From: a virus
Length of the DNA: 32,464 nucleotides
Reading direction: 5' to 3' (one strand)
IMG/VR virus record: IMGVR_UViG_3300037487_000900
Location: 1-32,464 of that record
Both the position numbers and the translations under genes were made by a program. Position 1 is the first letter of the stretch. Every line of letters starts with the position of its first letter. The notes beneath the pieces are model-generated. The model saw only the letters and a program-made list of their open reading frames with translations, was not told the origin of the DNA and ran no database searches. This document shows positions 8,615-16,486 of this stretch, piece by piece.

Positions 8615-8649
8615 AAAGGCCGGTTCTCTATAAACGGGGACTGGCCTTT
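8615..8649 (+). terminator. Hairpin terminator after decoration gene
   Basis: The left arm 8615-8626 (AAAGGCCGGTTC) pairs with 8638-8649 (GGACTGGCCTTT) over 12 bp with two G-T pairs and an 11-base loop; CTTATAT follows. An alternative pairing, CCCCG (8609-8613) with CGGGG (8635-8639), overlaps it. It separates the capsid unit from the connector unit. Confidence 0.7.
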
Positions 8650-8660
8650 CTTATATGAGA

Positions 8661-8685
8661 TAAACAAACCAACCACTTATGAGGG
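8661..8685 (+). promoter_or_regulatory. Late-type promoter motif, copy 3 (before connector gene)
   Basis: TAAAC, eight bases, then CACTTATGAGGG. It lies 12 bases after the hairpin terminator and 8 bases before the next ATG; GAGGG also supplies the ribosome binding site. A terminator followed directly by this motif supports it being a transcription start element. Confidence 0.62.
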
Positions 8686-8693
8686 CATAACTT

Positions 8694-10274
8694 ATGAATC
8701 TCTTAGACCTCCGCAGTAAGCTTAAAAGTATCACAGATTATAGCCCAGAGTTAAAAGCCTATAATGAGCAGCTAGACGATCTTTTGAATGACAGTTACTT
8801 CAATCTCTGGACTGCTAAACGTTGGCGTTTCTCGCAGGTTCGCGAGTTCATGAAAGTTTATCCAGATCTTTCATTTGGGCAGTCTACAAGAAATGCCAGT
8901 GTTCAAAACGGATCTCGCAGAGTTGTATTCTCCGGAACAGTTCCAATGCTCCTAGCCGAATCAACGATGGGACCATTCTCTTCTCAATCATTCTCAACAG
9001 CATATGGTGACACGGGTTCTGCTTATGAAGGACAGATCTTTGAAGCAGCAGGAAGAGAATACAATATTCTAAAGATTGTTTCAAGCACAGAAATACATCT
9101 TGATGAACAATATCGCGGAACAACAAACATAGCCAATACTGATTGGATTATAAAGAAGCGTTTTTATGATCTGCCTGATGATTGTATGGAACTTTTAAAC
9201 CTTTCTCAACGTGATATTCCTGGAGCCTCTGGAACACGTCCTATCTATGGAAAGATTTCAGGGATCTCAAAACGTAGAGAAGAAGAGCTTAATCTGCGTG
9301 AAGATTATACGGCAACTTATGCCGAGTGTTATATTGATACACCTCCAATCAATGTTCCGCCAGCTGAAAAGTTTAAAGTTATTTCTATTGCTGCTGGAGC
9401 TGCCGCACTTACAGCTTCAACAAGTTTTGAGTTATGTTGGGCGTTCCATTATTGGGGAGCAAAACTAGGACCACTTTCTGAGCCTATTATTGTTACTACA
9501 GGAGCAGATGTATCTCAACCACCAGGTTTACCAACCACATATACGATCACGCTTCAGTTTACATCACATGATGATAAGCCTATTGCTGCCGATCCTTTTT
9601 CAATCGTTCCTGATAGAGTGCCAAATAAATATGAAGGATTGCGCAAAGTCATTTTCTTCAATCAGAACTTCAACCCAGCAACAGGAAAACGTTTAGGTCT
9701 TCCGTGCTGGAGAATGCTTTCTGGTGGTGATGCTTCTTCTGGTCGTGAAGGAGCTACAACTACTTCGGGTAACCCAGTTCTTATATCCGATGAGACTGCT
9801 TCATTTATAATAGCAAATAATAATCAGTTCAATCCCGGTAATCCTAGATACCTAGAATGGGATGGTTCTATTCCACGTATTAGACCTTATCCACGTATTA
9901 TCGGATCTGACTTTCATAATGCCGCAGTTGCGGAGATTGTAGGTGAACTTCCTGGAGCAGATGAAGAGTATTTCCGTAGATTAGAAGTACGATATATAAA
10001 GAAGCCATTACGTATGGTAACAACTACAGATACACCGCAGATTCCATTTGAGTTTCATCAACTTGTAGTGTACGGAGCATTAGAGGATGTTTATAATAAG
10101 TCTGGTAATACTGAGCTCGCTGCTATATATCGAAAGCGTATTGATAAGGCAATGGTTGCTCTCGAAAAAAGATACATAGATTCTATCGATACTACATTTC
10201 AGCGTGGATCTTTTACTACATCAGCTGATGGTTTTTCAATATATGATGCGAGTTCACTTAAGCTGGTTCCGTAA
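8694..10274 (+). CDS. Head-tail connector / tail tubular protein A-like
   Basis: A 526-aa structural protein. The N-terminal ~50 residues are helical (SKLKSITDY..., LNDSYFNLWTAKRWRFSQ), a layout seen in podovirus adaptor and tube proteins. The body is beta-rich. A helical C-terminal segment (LVVYGALEDVYNK..., about residues 447-490) is also typical of connector proteins that sit under the portal. It is followed with overlap by the nozzle-like gene, matching the T7 gp11-gp12 and P22 gp4-gp10 order. At 526 aa it is much longer than T7 gp11, so it probably carries an inserted beta domain in the middle. Confidence 0.68.
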   Translation: MNLLDLRSKLKSITDYSPELKAYNEQLDDLLNDSYFNLWTAKRWRFSQVREFMKVYPDLSFGQSTRNASVQNGSRRVVFSGTVPMLLAESTMGPFSSQSFSTAYGDTGSAYEGQIFEAAGREYNILKIVSSTEIHLDEQYRGTTNIANTDWIIKKRFYDLPDDCMELLNLSQRDIPGASGTRPIYGKISGISKRREEELNLREDYTATYAECYIDTPPINVPPAEKFKVISIAAGAAALTASTSFELCWAFHYWGAKLGPLSEPIIVTTGADVSQPPGLPTTYTITLQFTSHDDKPIAADPFSIVPDRVPNKYEGLRKVIFFNQNFNPATGKRLGLPCWRMLSGGDASSGREGATTTSGNPVLISDETASFIIANNNQFNPGNPRYLEWDGSIPRIRPYPRIIGSDFHNAAVAEIVGELPGADEEYFRRLEVRYIKKPLRMVTTTDTPQIPFEFHQLVVYGALEDVYNKSGNTELAAIYRKRIDKAMVALEKRYIDSIDTTFQRGSFTTSADGFSIYDASSLKLVP

Positions 10275-12556
10275 TGAAAACAGTAACCTCACAAGAACTA
10301 CAGGCTGGTGGAGTTGACCAGCGCTTTAAGGCTGACGCAAACTCTGCTTACGAGATTGTCGGTCATTTTCATCCCGACCCCTCCGGGGGCGGTTGGCTAA
10401 ACAACCGAGGTATAGAGCCGCTTATTCCGTATGACTCTACAATGGTTTTTACAACTTCCAAGATTACAGCAGCACTTCAACCTGTTAGATTTCTATCAGT
10501 TGTTACTCGTCATCAATCAGCAGAGATTTATTACCTCTATGAGCAGAATGGCGAGCTTAAATATGATCTTGGAAATAAAGGTCAGAACGCTGGGTCACGC
10601 CAAACATCTATACTCGACTTTGGACGTAAACTTCCAAAGCCTGATGATTGCGGAACACAGCTGACTACTTATGGCAGATTTAACTTGATAGTTAATGGAT
10701 TTAACCGCATGCTGAAATGGTGGGGAAGGGATCTAGTTGCTGGATTTGGCTTTATAAATCCAACGCCATCTCCACTTATTGCTGATATCCAAACAAACTA
10801 TATTGCGTACAAAGATTCCGCAGTTCTCCCTATACCAGGAGAAGCGTATACTAAAAGACTTGAAAACGGAGCAACTGCTATAAGACTTCCTTCAAGCTCT
10901 TATTATGGTCTTGGATCTCCACTTGAAGGCGCAGTAAATCGTTATGACTATAAGATCTCCTTTATCACAGACACAGGTTCTGAATCACCTCTATCAATAT
11001 CAGCTTCTGTAAACTGGACAGTATCCGTATCTAGTTTTAGTGGAGTTGGTCCAAATAAGCCTTCTGATCTAAAGTATTCTGAAGGTAAATATGCTGTTTA
11101 TATTTCTAACTTTCCAACAGGACCTCAAGGAACCGTAGCAAGACGTATTTGGCGTACAAAGAACAGAGTTGATGGTGTAACTGGAGCTGGAGAGATTTAT
11201 TATCTCGTAACTCAGGTTGATAACAACTCTGATTCTGACTATATGGATTATATTCCTGATCAAGATCTAAACGTTGTAGCTCCATCAGCGACAGATTCAG
11301 TTCTCATATCTTCACAATGGAAATACTGTGCTACATGGAATAACTCTGTATGGCTTGGCGGCTCAGAACAGAATCCATATGGAATAATCTATTCAAAAGG
11401 AGGAGCGCCAGAACAGTTTGATGCTTTTAATACTTTTGATGTTGGTTTGCGTGAAGGTGGAGCAATAACAGCTCTCGTTCCTTTCTATGATGTCATGCTT
11501 GTATTTCGTGAGAGAGCCATTGAGATGATCTCTTACAATAATGGTGGATATTCTATCTCTACTTTAGATTCAAATATAGGAACTACAGCCACAAACACAA
11601 TCAAGCTTGTTGCCGGTGTTGGCATTATGTTCCTATCCAAAGATGGTATATTCTCTATCTCAGGATCTATTCGTGGTGGATCTACATATGAGATTACACG
11701 GATGTCAGAATCAATAGAAAAGGAGATGGGAAGAGTTTCTCTCTCGGCGCTACCAAGGGCAACTGCTACATATTCTGAACGTGAAAAGGAATACTGGGTT
11801 CATTATCCCATTGATGGTGAGACTGAGAATAGCCGTGGTTCAGTATTTCATCTTCAAAACCTTGAATGGTCTTTTCGGTATGGGAATGGGATAAGTGGTG
11901 ATGGTAATGGTATGCCATATACTCATCTCGCCTCTGATCCTAATGGATGGATTATTATTGGATTACGCCCAAAGATTACTGCCGATCTCATTACCGGATC
12001 GAGGGGATCACCAGGCATCGGACTTCAAGTATGGTCTGCTTCTAGGTTTTCTGGATGGCATCTTACAAATCCAGTTGTAGATCCTCAAGGCGCGACTACA
12101 ACTTACGATCTTACATCTATAGCAAAAGAGAAAGATACTTGGATCTCTACTTGGACAGACTTTGGCGATGACACCGTAAAGAAGCGCGTTATGTCAGTTG
12201 ATCTTGAAGTTATAACTACTGGTGAAAACCCTATAACACTTGAATGGGCTACTGATTGGGGATATACGTATACTCTATCTGGAACTCAGATTCCATTAAA
12301 ACCAGAAAATGTAGGAACAACATCAACAGAACCTTCTTATGGTTTACTTGGTGGAGCTCCAGCTGTTTGGGGAACTTCTCTCTGGTCGCAATCTCAGGTT
12401 ACACGTATTAGATGGGATATTGGAACTACTTTAATCTCTCAGTTCCAGTTTAAGCTCTCTTCATCCAATCTGTTTCACGTGCTCAGTTATAAGATTGAAT
12501 ATGTTGGAAGCACAAATCGTGTACTTAACCAAAATACACCTTCATCGAGGCAATAA
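10274..12556 (+). CDS. Tail nozzle / tail tubular protein B-like
   Basis: A 760-aa beta-rich virion protein. The segment around residues 355-460 (WNNSVWLGG..., NPYGIIYSKGG-PEQFDAF, then MLVFRERAIEMIS and IMFLSKDGIFSISG) is characteristic of beta-propeller nozzle proteins of the T7 gp12/P22 gp10 kind. It follows the connector gene with a one-base overlap (TAATG). The N-terminus (LQAGGVDQRFKAD) resembles the opening strand of these proteins. It should form the tail tube tip that holds fibres and the DNA gate. Length is close to T7 gp12 (794 aa). Confidence 0.75.
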   Translation: MKTVTSQELQAGGVDQRFKADANSAYEIVGHFHPDPSGGGWLNNRGIEPLIPYDSTMVFTTSKITAALQPVRFLSVVTRHQSAEIYYLYEQNGELKYDLGNKGQNAGSRQTSILDFGRKLPKPDDCGTQLTTYGRFNLIVNGFNRMLKWWGRDLVAGFGFINPTPSPLIADIQTNYIAYKDSAVLPIPGEAYTKRLENGATAIRLPSSSYYGLGSPLEGAVNRYDYKISFITDTGSESPLSISASVNWTVSVSSFSGVGPNKPSDLKYSEGKYAVYISNFPTGPQGTVARRIWRTKNRVDGVTGAGEIYYLVTQVDNNSDSDYMDYIPDQDLNVVAPSATDSVLISSQWKYCATWNNSVWLGGSEQNPYGIIYSKGGAPEQFDAFNTFDVGLREGGAITALVPFYDVMLVFRERAIEMISYNNGGYSISTLDSNIGTTATNTIKLVAGVGIMFLSKDGIFSISGSIRGGSTYEITRMSESIEKEMGRVSLSALPRATATYSEREKEYWVHYPIDGETENSRGSVFHLQNLEWSFRYGNGISGDGNGMPYTHLASDPNGWIIIGLRPKITADLITGSRGSPGIGLQVWSASRFSGWHLTNPVVDPQGATTTYDLTSIAKEKDTWISTWTDFGDDTVKKRVMSVDLEVITTGENPITLEWATDWGYTYTLSGTQIPLKPENVGTTSTEPSYGLLGGAPAVWGTSLWSQSQVTRIRWDIGTTLISQFQFKLSSSNLFHVLSYKIEYVGSTNRVLNQNTPSSRQ

Positions 12557-13320
12557 TGGCACGTACGTATACAACTTCTACACTTTTAGACTCTGGACAG
12601 CTCAAGGAATCAGATATTAACTCTGAGACTCAGGGTTTTATTCAGGAGTTTAATGGACAGTTAGATCAACATCAACTACCGCTTCAAGCATTTCAGCATA
12701 CACATCTTGCTCAGCCAACAGTAAGCACAACCTTTAGTCAATCTAATGGAACTTACTCTTCGTATATGACATCACAGTCATATCATGCTTCAGAATGGGT
12801 TGTAACAGCTGTGGATCCTTCAATGAGAGCTGACAATGTCTTATATCCTGGCTTTACTTGGATTAAACTTCAGGCTCTTCAACTACAGTCTACAGGAATG
12901 GTTGCTAACGCTACTGGTGGTGCTGAACTAAACTTTGACGCTCTTGAAGGAATGCTTGTGGGAAATGCTGTAATAGATTTCAACTGGTTTTGCGGAGAGG
13001 CAGTTTCAACCGTTGATGGTGGAGCTCCAGTCTCAACAAACTATGGAAGTCAATCAGTTATAGAGTGGGGAGTATTTGTTGATGATGTACTTGTCTCTAA
13101 GTCAGGATTTATATGGCCAAGAAGGTTAACCCTTAACCTTCCATTTAATGCTCCAATCTCTTCGAAGCCAGTTATAGTTGATATAAGATTCAGGGCACAG
13201 TTTATTGATCCCGAAGCATCTACAACTCCAACTGGTATTGTTATCAGCACTCAGATTGACAGATATCAAGAGCTAAAATATATGGGAGGGCAGTTATGGA
13301 CAAGAAATCAGTACCGCTGA
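12556..13320 (+). CDS. Tail-associated structural protein, unknown
   Basis: A 254-aa protein overlapping the nozzle gene by one base, ribosome binding site GAGG. It starts with a short polar helical part (GQLKESDINSETQGFIQEFNGQLDQ) and continues as beta-rich, Thr/Ser-rich sequence. No enzyme motif is seen. The architecture resembles the product at 14700: short helical N-terminus, then a beta domain of similar length. Both could be trimeric tail appendage or head-fibre-like proteins, but I do not recognise the family. The NUMOD3 micro-gene at 13296 starts inside its 3' end. Confidence 0.65.
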   Translation: MARTYTTSTLLDSGQLKESDINSETQGFIQEFNGQLDQHQLPLQAFQHTHLAQPTVSTTFSQSNGTYSSYMTSQSYHASEWVVTAVDPSMRADNVLYPGFTWIKLQALQLQSTGMVANATGGAELNFDALEGMLVGNAVIDFNWFCGEAVSTVDGGAPVSTNYGSQSVIEWGVFVDDVLVSKSGFIWPRRLTLNLPFNAPISSKPVIVDIRFRAQFIDPEASTTPTGIVISTQIDRYQELKYMGGQLWTRNQYR

Positions 13321-13439
13321 AATCTAATGAGCAAAAACAGAAAATCTCTGAAGCTAAGATTGGTAAATCATTTTCTGACGAACACAAACAGCGTATTTCT
13401 GATTCTTTAAGAAAATACCACCAAGAAGGAAATGAGTAA
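13296..13439 (+). CDS. Stand-alone NUMOD3 micro-protein (47 aa)
   Basis: A short gene with a strong ribosome binding site (GGGAGGG) and ATG at 13296, overlapping the previous gene in another frame. Its 47 residues contain two NUMOD3-type motifs, QKISEAKIGKSFSDEHK and QRISDSLRKYH, closely like those in the GIY-YIG enzyme at 1-353 ([18 protein letters not shown]). No nuclease domain is attached and none is encoded nearby in frame. It is either the remnant of a homing enzyme or a free DNA-binding peptide. The intact frame, strong ribosome binding site and tight packing favour a translated gene, but expression is unproven. Confidence 0.7.
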   Translation: MDKKSVPLKSNEQKQKISEAKIGKSFSDEHKQRISDSLRKYHQEGNE

Positions 13440-13445
13440 AAACTA

Positions 13446-14180
13446 ATGTCACAAGTTTCAAACACCAAAACGAATGCGGCAGTTGCTGGAGCAACAACTT
13501 CAGCAACTTCTTCTGCTGGTATCTATTCTGCTTTAGCCACGGCTTCAGCTGCTGTAGATGACACGAATACAAGAACAGAATGTATTTCTCGCAGACATCT
13601 CAAAGATCTTTTTGAAACACCAACAGGTGAACATCCAACATTCCATCAACTAGAAACAGTCTTCCAGAATGCTGCCTCAGCCACGTACAACAACACAGCC
13701 TATGCTGATATAGCCCATGGAGGAAACTGTCTCATAACGTTTCCTACAGCCATTACTCTGCGTACTGGAGAAGCTCTTAGACTTCAGGCAAACATAAACA
13801 TGAAGGCTTGTACAAAAGGAGCTGACGGAGGCGGAGCGCTTGCTTTGACAACAGATAGATATTTCTATTCTTTCTGGGCTACAATCGGTGGTGTGAATAC
13901 ACAGATATCACCAAACTATGGTTACTCATTAACGCAGAACTCTCAATCTACAAGTGCTGTATATCTTGGAAGAAACTCATCATTCTCAGATAAGATTCAG
14001 GCTTCACTTATCGTGGATCAGAAAGAAGCATTCTCATACGTATATTTTAACAAGACAGCGCCCAATGAAATAATCACAAACTGTTCTGTTCGAGTAAAAG
14101 TCGAATCTCCAGGCGGAACGGCTACAGCGAACACGATCACGCTGAAGGAATATCGTTTAGTTGCGCTAGGTTGCCGGTAA
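13446..14180 (+). CDS. Tail/virion structural protein, unknown
   Basis: A 244-aa protein. The N-terminal ~40 residues are Ala/Thr/Ser-rich (NAAVAGATTSATSSAG). Then comes SRRHLKDLFETPTGEHPTFH, followed by beta-rich sequence with many Thr/Gly/Asn residues. The composition fits a virion surface or tail protein. It sits between the nozzle genes and ejection genes and is flanked by two homing-type genes (13296 and 14203). No specific family recognised. Confidence 0.62.
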   Translation: MSQVSNTKTNAAVAGATTSATSSAGIYSALATASAAVDDTNTRTECISRRHLKDLFETPTGEHPTFHQLETVFQNAASATYNNTAYADIAHGGNCLITFPTAITLRTGEALRLQANINMKACTKGADGGGALALTTDRYFYSFWATIGGVNTQISPNYGYSLTQNSQSTSAVYLGRNSSFSDKIQASLIVDQKEAFSYVYFNKTAPNEIITNCSVRVKVESPGGTATANTITLKEYRLVALGCR

Positions 14181-14202
14181 CATAACGATAATGGAGTTTA
14201 CA

Positions 14203-14700
14203 ATGACTAAAGAAGAGAAAACTGCTTATCAGAAACAGTATCGAATAGATCACATAGAAGAGCTAACTACGAAAAGTAAACAGCGCTACGCAGATCATAA
14301 AGAAGAGGAACGTGCGAAATGTAAACAGTACAGAATAGATCATAAAGAGGAGTTAGCCGCTAAAAAGAAGCAGTACTACATAGATCATAAGGTTGAGGAA
14401 TCAGCTGCTCGTCAGACTGTTAACGGTAGATATACGAAATATAAATCAGGAGCTAAGCAGCGCAATCTAAGCTTTGAACTATCCAAAGACGAGTTTGCTT
14501 CATTCTGGCAAAAGCCTTGTTCGTATTGTGGTGGAGAAATATCTACAATCGGGATTGACCGAATAGACTCAAATAAAGGATATATAAAATCGAACTGTCG
14601 CGCCTGCTGTTCAATATGTAACAAGATCAAACTCGATCATAATATTGAGTTTATAAATGCTCACATGACTAAAATGCTTAAGAATCAAGGATTAATCTAA
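14203..14700 (+). CDS. HNH homing endonuclease with N-terminal repeats (long form)
   Basis: I place the start at 14203 (MTKEEK) rather than the ATG at 14191, because that ATG lies inside a good ribosome binding site (ATGGAG) six bases before 14203. The 165-aa product begins with three to four copies of a short module of the form KQYRIDHKEEL (about residues 10-68), probably helical and DNA-binding. The HNH domain follows: C106-x2-C109, GIDRID, N131, C136-x2-C139 and CN-x2-K. The domain is nearly the same as in the 108-aa gene at 5623, including the DH-to-DR change. The stop overlaps the next start (TAATG). Confidence 0.85.
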   Translation: MTKEEKTAYQKQYRIDHIEELTTKSKQRYADHKEEERAKCKQYRIDHKEELAAKKKQYYIDHKVEESAARQTVNGRYTKYKSGAKQRNLSFELSKDEFASFWQKPCSYCGGEISTIGIDRIDSNKGYIKSNCRACCSICNKIKLDHNIEFINAHMTKMLKNQGLI

Positions 14701-15494
14701 TGGCCTTCTCACCCCCAGTAACACTTACTTCTAATACACCTATACTAGCAACAGATTTGAATCTGTTGAATGATGCTGCGAGAAAATATATTAACAAGCA
14801 AGTTAATGTAGCTGATCTCGCTACTGACAAGTTTGACACCACAGAACTTGTTAAGGGTGAATACTATAACGTAGTTCCTGATCATCAGTTTACTACTGGT
14901 GATGTTTATACTCAGAATGTTCTTTCAAATGATAATGGTGGGAATCGTCAATATTTTTCATCTACAATCAAACCAGGTCTAGCAGCACAGTGGGTTCAGA
15001 CAGGACAATATCAAATCATAGGTGATACAGGTAAATCTGTTTACTTTGAACAGAATAACTCAGCAGATATTTCTGTAGGAAAAGCAGCAAAGATTATTAT
15101 CACTGGTCATCTTGGAGTACGCAACTGGACACAATACGTTGTCAATACAAGCTATACTGGAGCTAGCACACAAGATACACGATTCTATCTAATGTATAAA
15201 GCTGAAGGAATCATTGATGCGTGGACTCCAGTTCCTGATACTATCGGACAGGTTCTTGGGTTTGAGGAATACGAAAATACAGCTGGACCTACATCTGGCA
15301 CAAATAAGGTTAATGACAGGAGAACAATCCCATTTCTTTACGAAGTAGCCATAGACAATAAGTTTGCGATTAATCGTACGGATTCTCCGGCTCCTCAAAC
15401 ACTAGCCTATCGTTTCGCTATTGGTCTTGAAACTACAATAGATATGGGATGGATTACATCTAGGTTTGTCCAGTTGGAAGTGTTCTACGCATAG
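14700..15494 (+). CDS. Tail-associated structural protein, unknown
   Basis: A 264-aa protein with a short N-terminal helix (ATDLNLLNDAARKYINKQV) followed by a beta-rich body. The opening (SNTPILATDLNLLNDAARKY) is of the kind found in phage tail or appendage proteins that anchor through the N-terminus. There are no catalytic motifs. It ends just before hairpin repeat copy 2. It may be a structural analogue of the 12556 product, judging by size and layout only. Confidence 0.62.
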   Translation: MAFSPPVTLTSNTPILATDLNLLNDAARKYINKQVNVADLATDKFDTTELVKGEYYNVVPDHQFTTGDVYTQNVLSNDNGGNRQYFSSTIKPGLAAQWVQTGQYQIIGDTGKSVYFEQNNSADISVGKAAKIIITGHLGVRNWTQYVVNTSYTGASTQDTRFYLMYKAEGIIDAWTPVPDTIGQVLGFEEYENTAGPTSGTNKVNDRRTIPFLYEVAIDNKFAINRTDSPAPQTLAYRFAIGLETTIDMGWITSRFVQLEVFYA

Positions 15495-15500
15495 GTGCTT

Positions 15501-15536
15501 GTCGCCCTCCGGGCTCCCTATGTATAGGAAGATACC
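15501..15536 (+). repeat. Double-hairpin repeat element, copy 2
   Basis: This starts GTCGCCCTCCGGGCTCCC and continues TATGTATAGGAAG-ATACC. The 20-base core (15512-15531) is identical to copies 1 and 3. A downstream stretch, AGCATATTTTGATTGCG then ATTTTTA, resembles that after copy 3 (AGCCATATTTTCGTGCG then CGTTTTTA). It lies between a tail gene stop and the promoter motif at 15588. Confidence 0.8.
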
Positions 15537-15587
15537 CAGCTATCTACCAGCATATTTTGATTGCGATTTTTAAGACAGGTTCACCGA

Positions 15588-15612
15588 TAAACAAACACAT
15601 CACTTATAGAGG
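15588..15612 (+). promoter_or_regulatory. Late-type promoter motif, copy 4 (before ejection protein gene)
   Basis: TAAAC, eight bases, then CACTTATAGAGG, ending 8 bases before the ATG at 15621. Apart from two bases it is identical to copy 1 at 2886. AGAGG also acts as ribosome binding site. Confidence 0.65.
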
Positions 15613-15620
15613 ATAAAATA

Positions 15621-16475
15621 ATGGCTAGTCTAGCAGACCTTCTAAAACAAAAGTCGGGAGGAGTCACACCCTCACAGGCTGAAGGTGGAACTCCAAGCAT
15701 AGGAGGGTTAGGTAGCGGACTAGGAAGCGCTGTAGGAACCCTTATAGGAGGACCTCTTGGTGGTGCTGTAGGAGCTGGTGTTGGAGCCATTGGAGGCAAT
15801 CTCCTTACGGCAATACCCACATTTATTAAATCAGATTATGAGAAGGAAAACAAGAAGCGTCTAGAGGATCTTAAGCGTAGGCAAGAACTTGGAACACTTG
15901 GTTTTACTGAAGCAGAAAAACAGGCATTGTATAATGCTGGTTCATCTTCGATAGAAAAAGCAGGACAAGATGTATGGGATCTTCAAAGCGGAACAGCAGC
16001 TTCTCTAGCAACTGGAGCAGGCGCCGCAGCGGCAAAGCAAGTAGCTCAGCAAGAGCCAATCATTGCTGCTCGCGCTCAGCTTGAGAGAGATCTTCAAGCT
16101 AAAAATCTTGAAGAGGCACGTGCTCAAACTCAGGAACTGGAAGAGCGTATGGCTATTGCTTCTGAAGCTAAAGCCCGTAGGCAAGCAGCTGTTGTTGGAA
16201 TGGCTGCTGGTGGTTTAGCATCTGCTGATGAAATATTAGATCAGGCAAAAACACTTCGAGGTGCCAAGCCATCTTCAGAACAGCTTACTCAGTTTATGTC
16301 TGTTACTGGCATGGACAAGAAACAAGCAGCTAAAGCTCTTGGATTCATGGCAAGAGCAACTCCAGAACAGCAAGCACTTTTGTCGTCTCTATATACTCCT
16401 GGTTCTACTGGGATGGCTTCGGATGTATCAGAGTTTCCAGTAAAACCTGAAAAACCAAATCGAAAGAATAAGTAG
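15621..16475 (+). CDS. Glycine-zipper ejection (internal virion) protein
   Basis: A 284-aa protein. Residues about 25-65 are a glycine-rich hydrophobic segment (GGLGSGLGSAVGTLIGGP, then GAVGAGVGAIGG), a glycine-zipper membrane-inserting type seen in podovirus ejection proteins comparable to T7 gp14. The remainder (about 75-240) is highly charged and Ala/Gln-rich, likely a long helix or coiled coil. It starts the gene block that encodes two larger internal-protein candidates. The role, helping form the channel through the host envelope during DNA entry, is inferred from the family and gene order. Confidence 0.7.
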   Translation: MASLADLLKQKSGGVTPSQAEGGTPSIGGLGSGLGSAVGTLIGGPLGGAVGAGVGAIGGNLLTAIPTFIKSDYEKENKKRLEDLKRRQELGTLGFTEAEKQALYNAGSSSIEKAGQDVWDLQSGTAASLATGAGAAAAKQVAQQEPIIAARAQLERDLQAKNLEEARAQTQELEERMAIASEAKARRQAAVVGMAAGGLASADEILDQAKTLRGAKPSSEQLTQFMSVTGMDKKQAAKALGFMARATPEQQALLSSLYTPGSTGMASDVSEFPVKPEKPNRKNK

Positions 16476-16486
16476 AGGAGCATATC

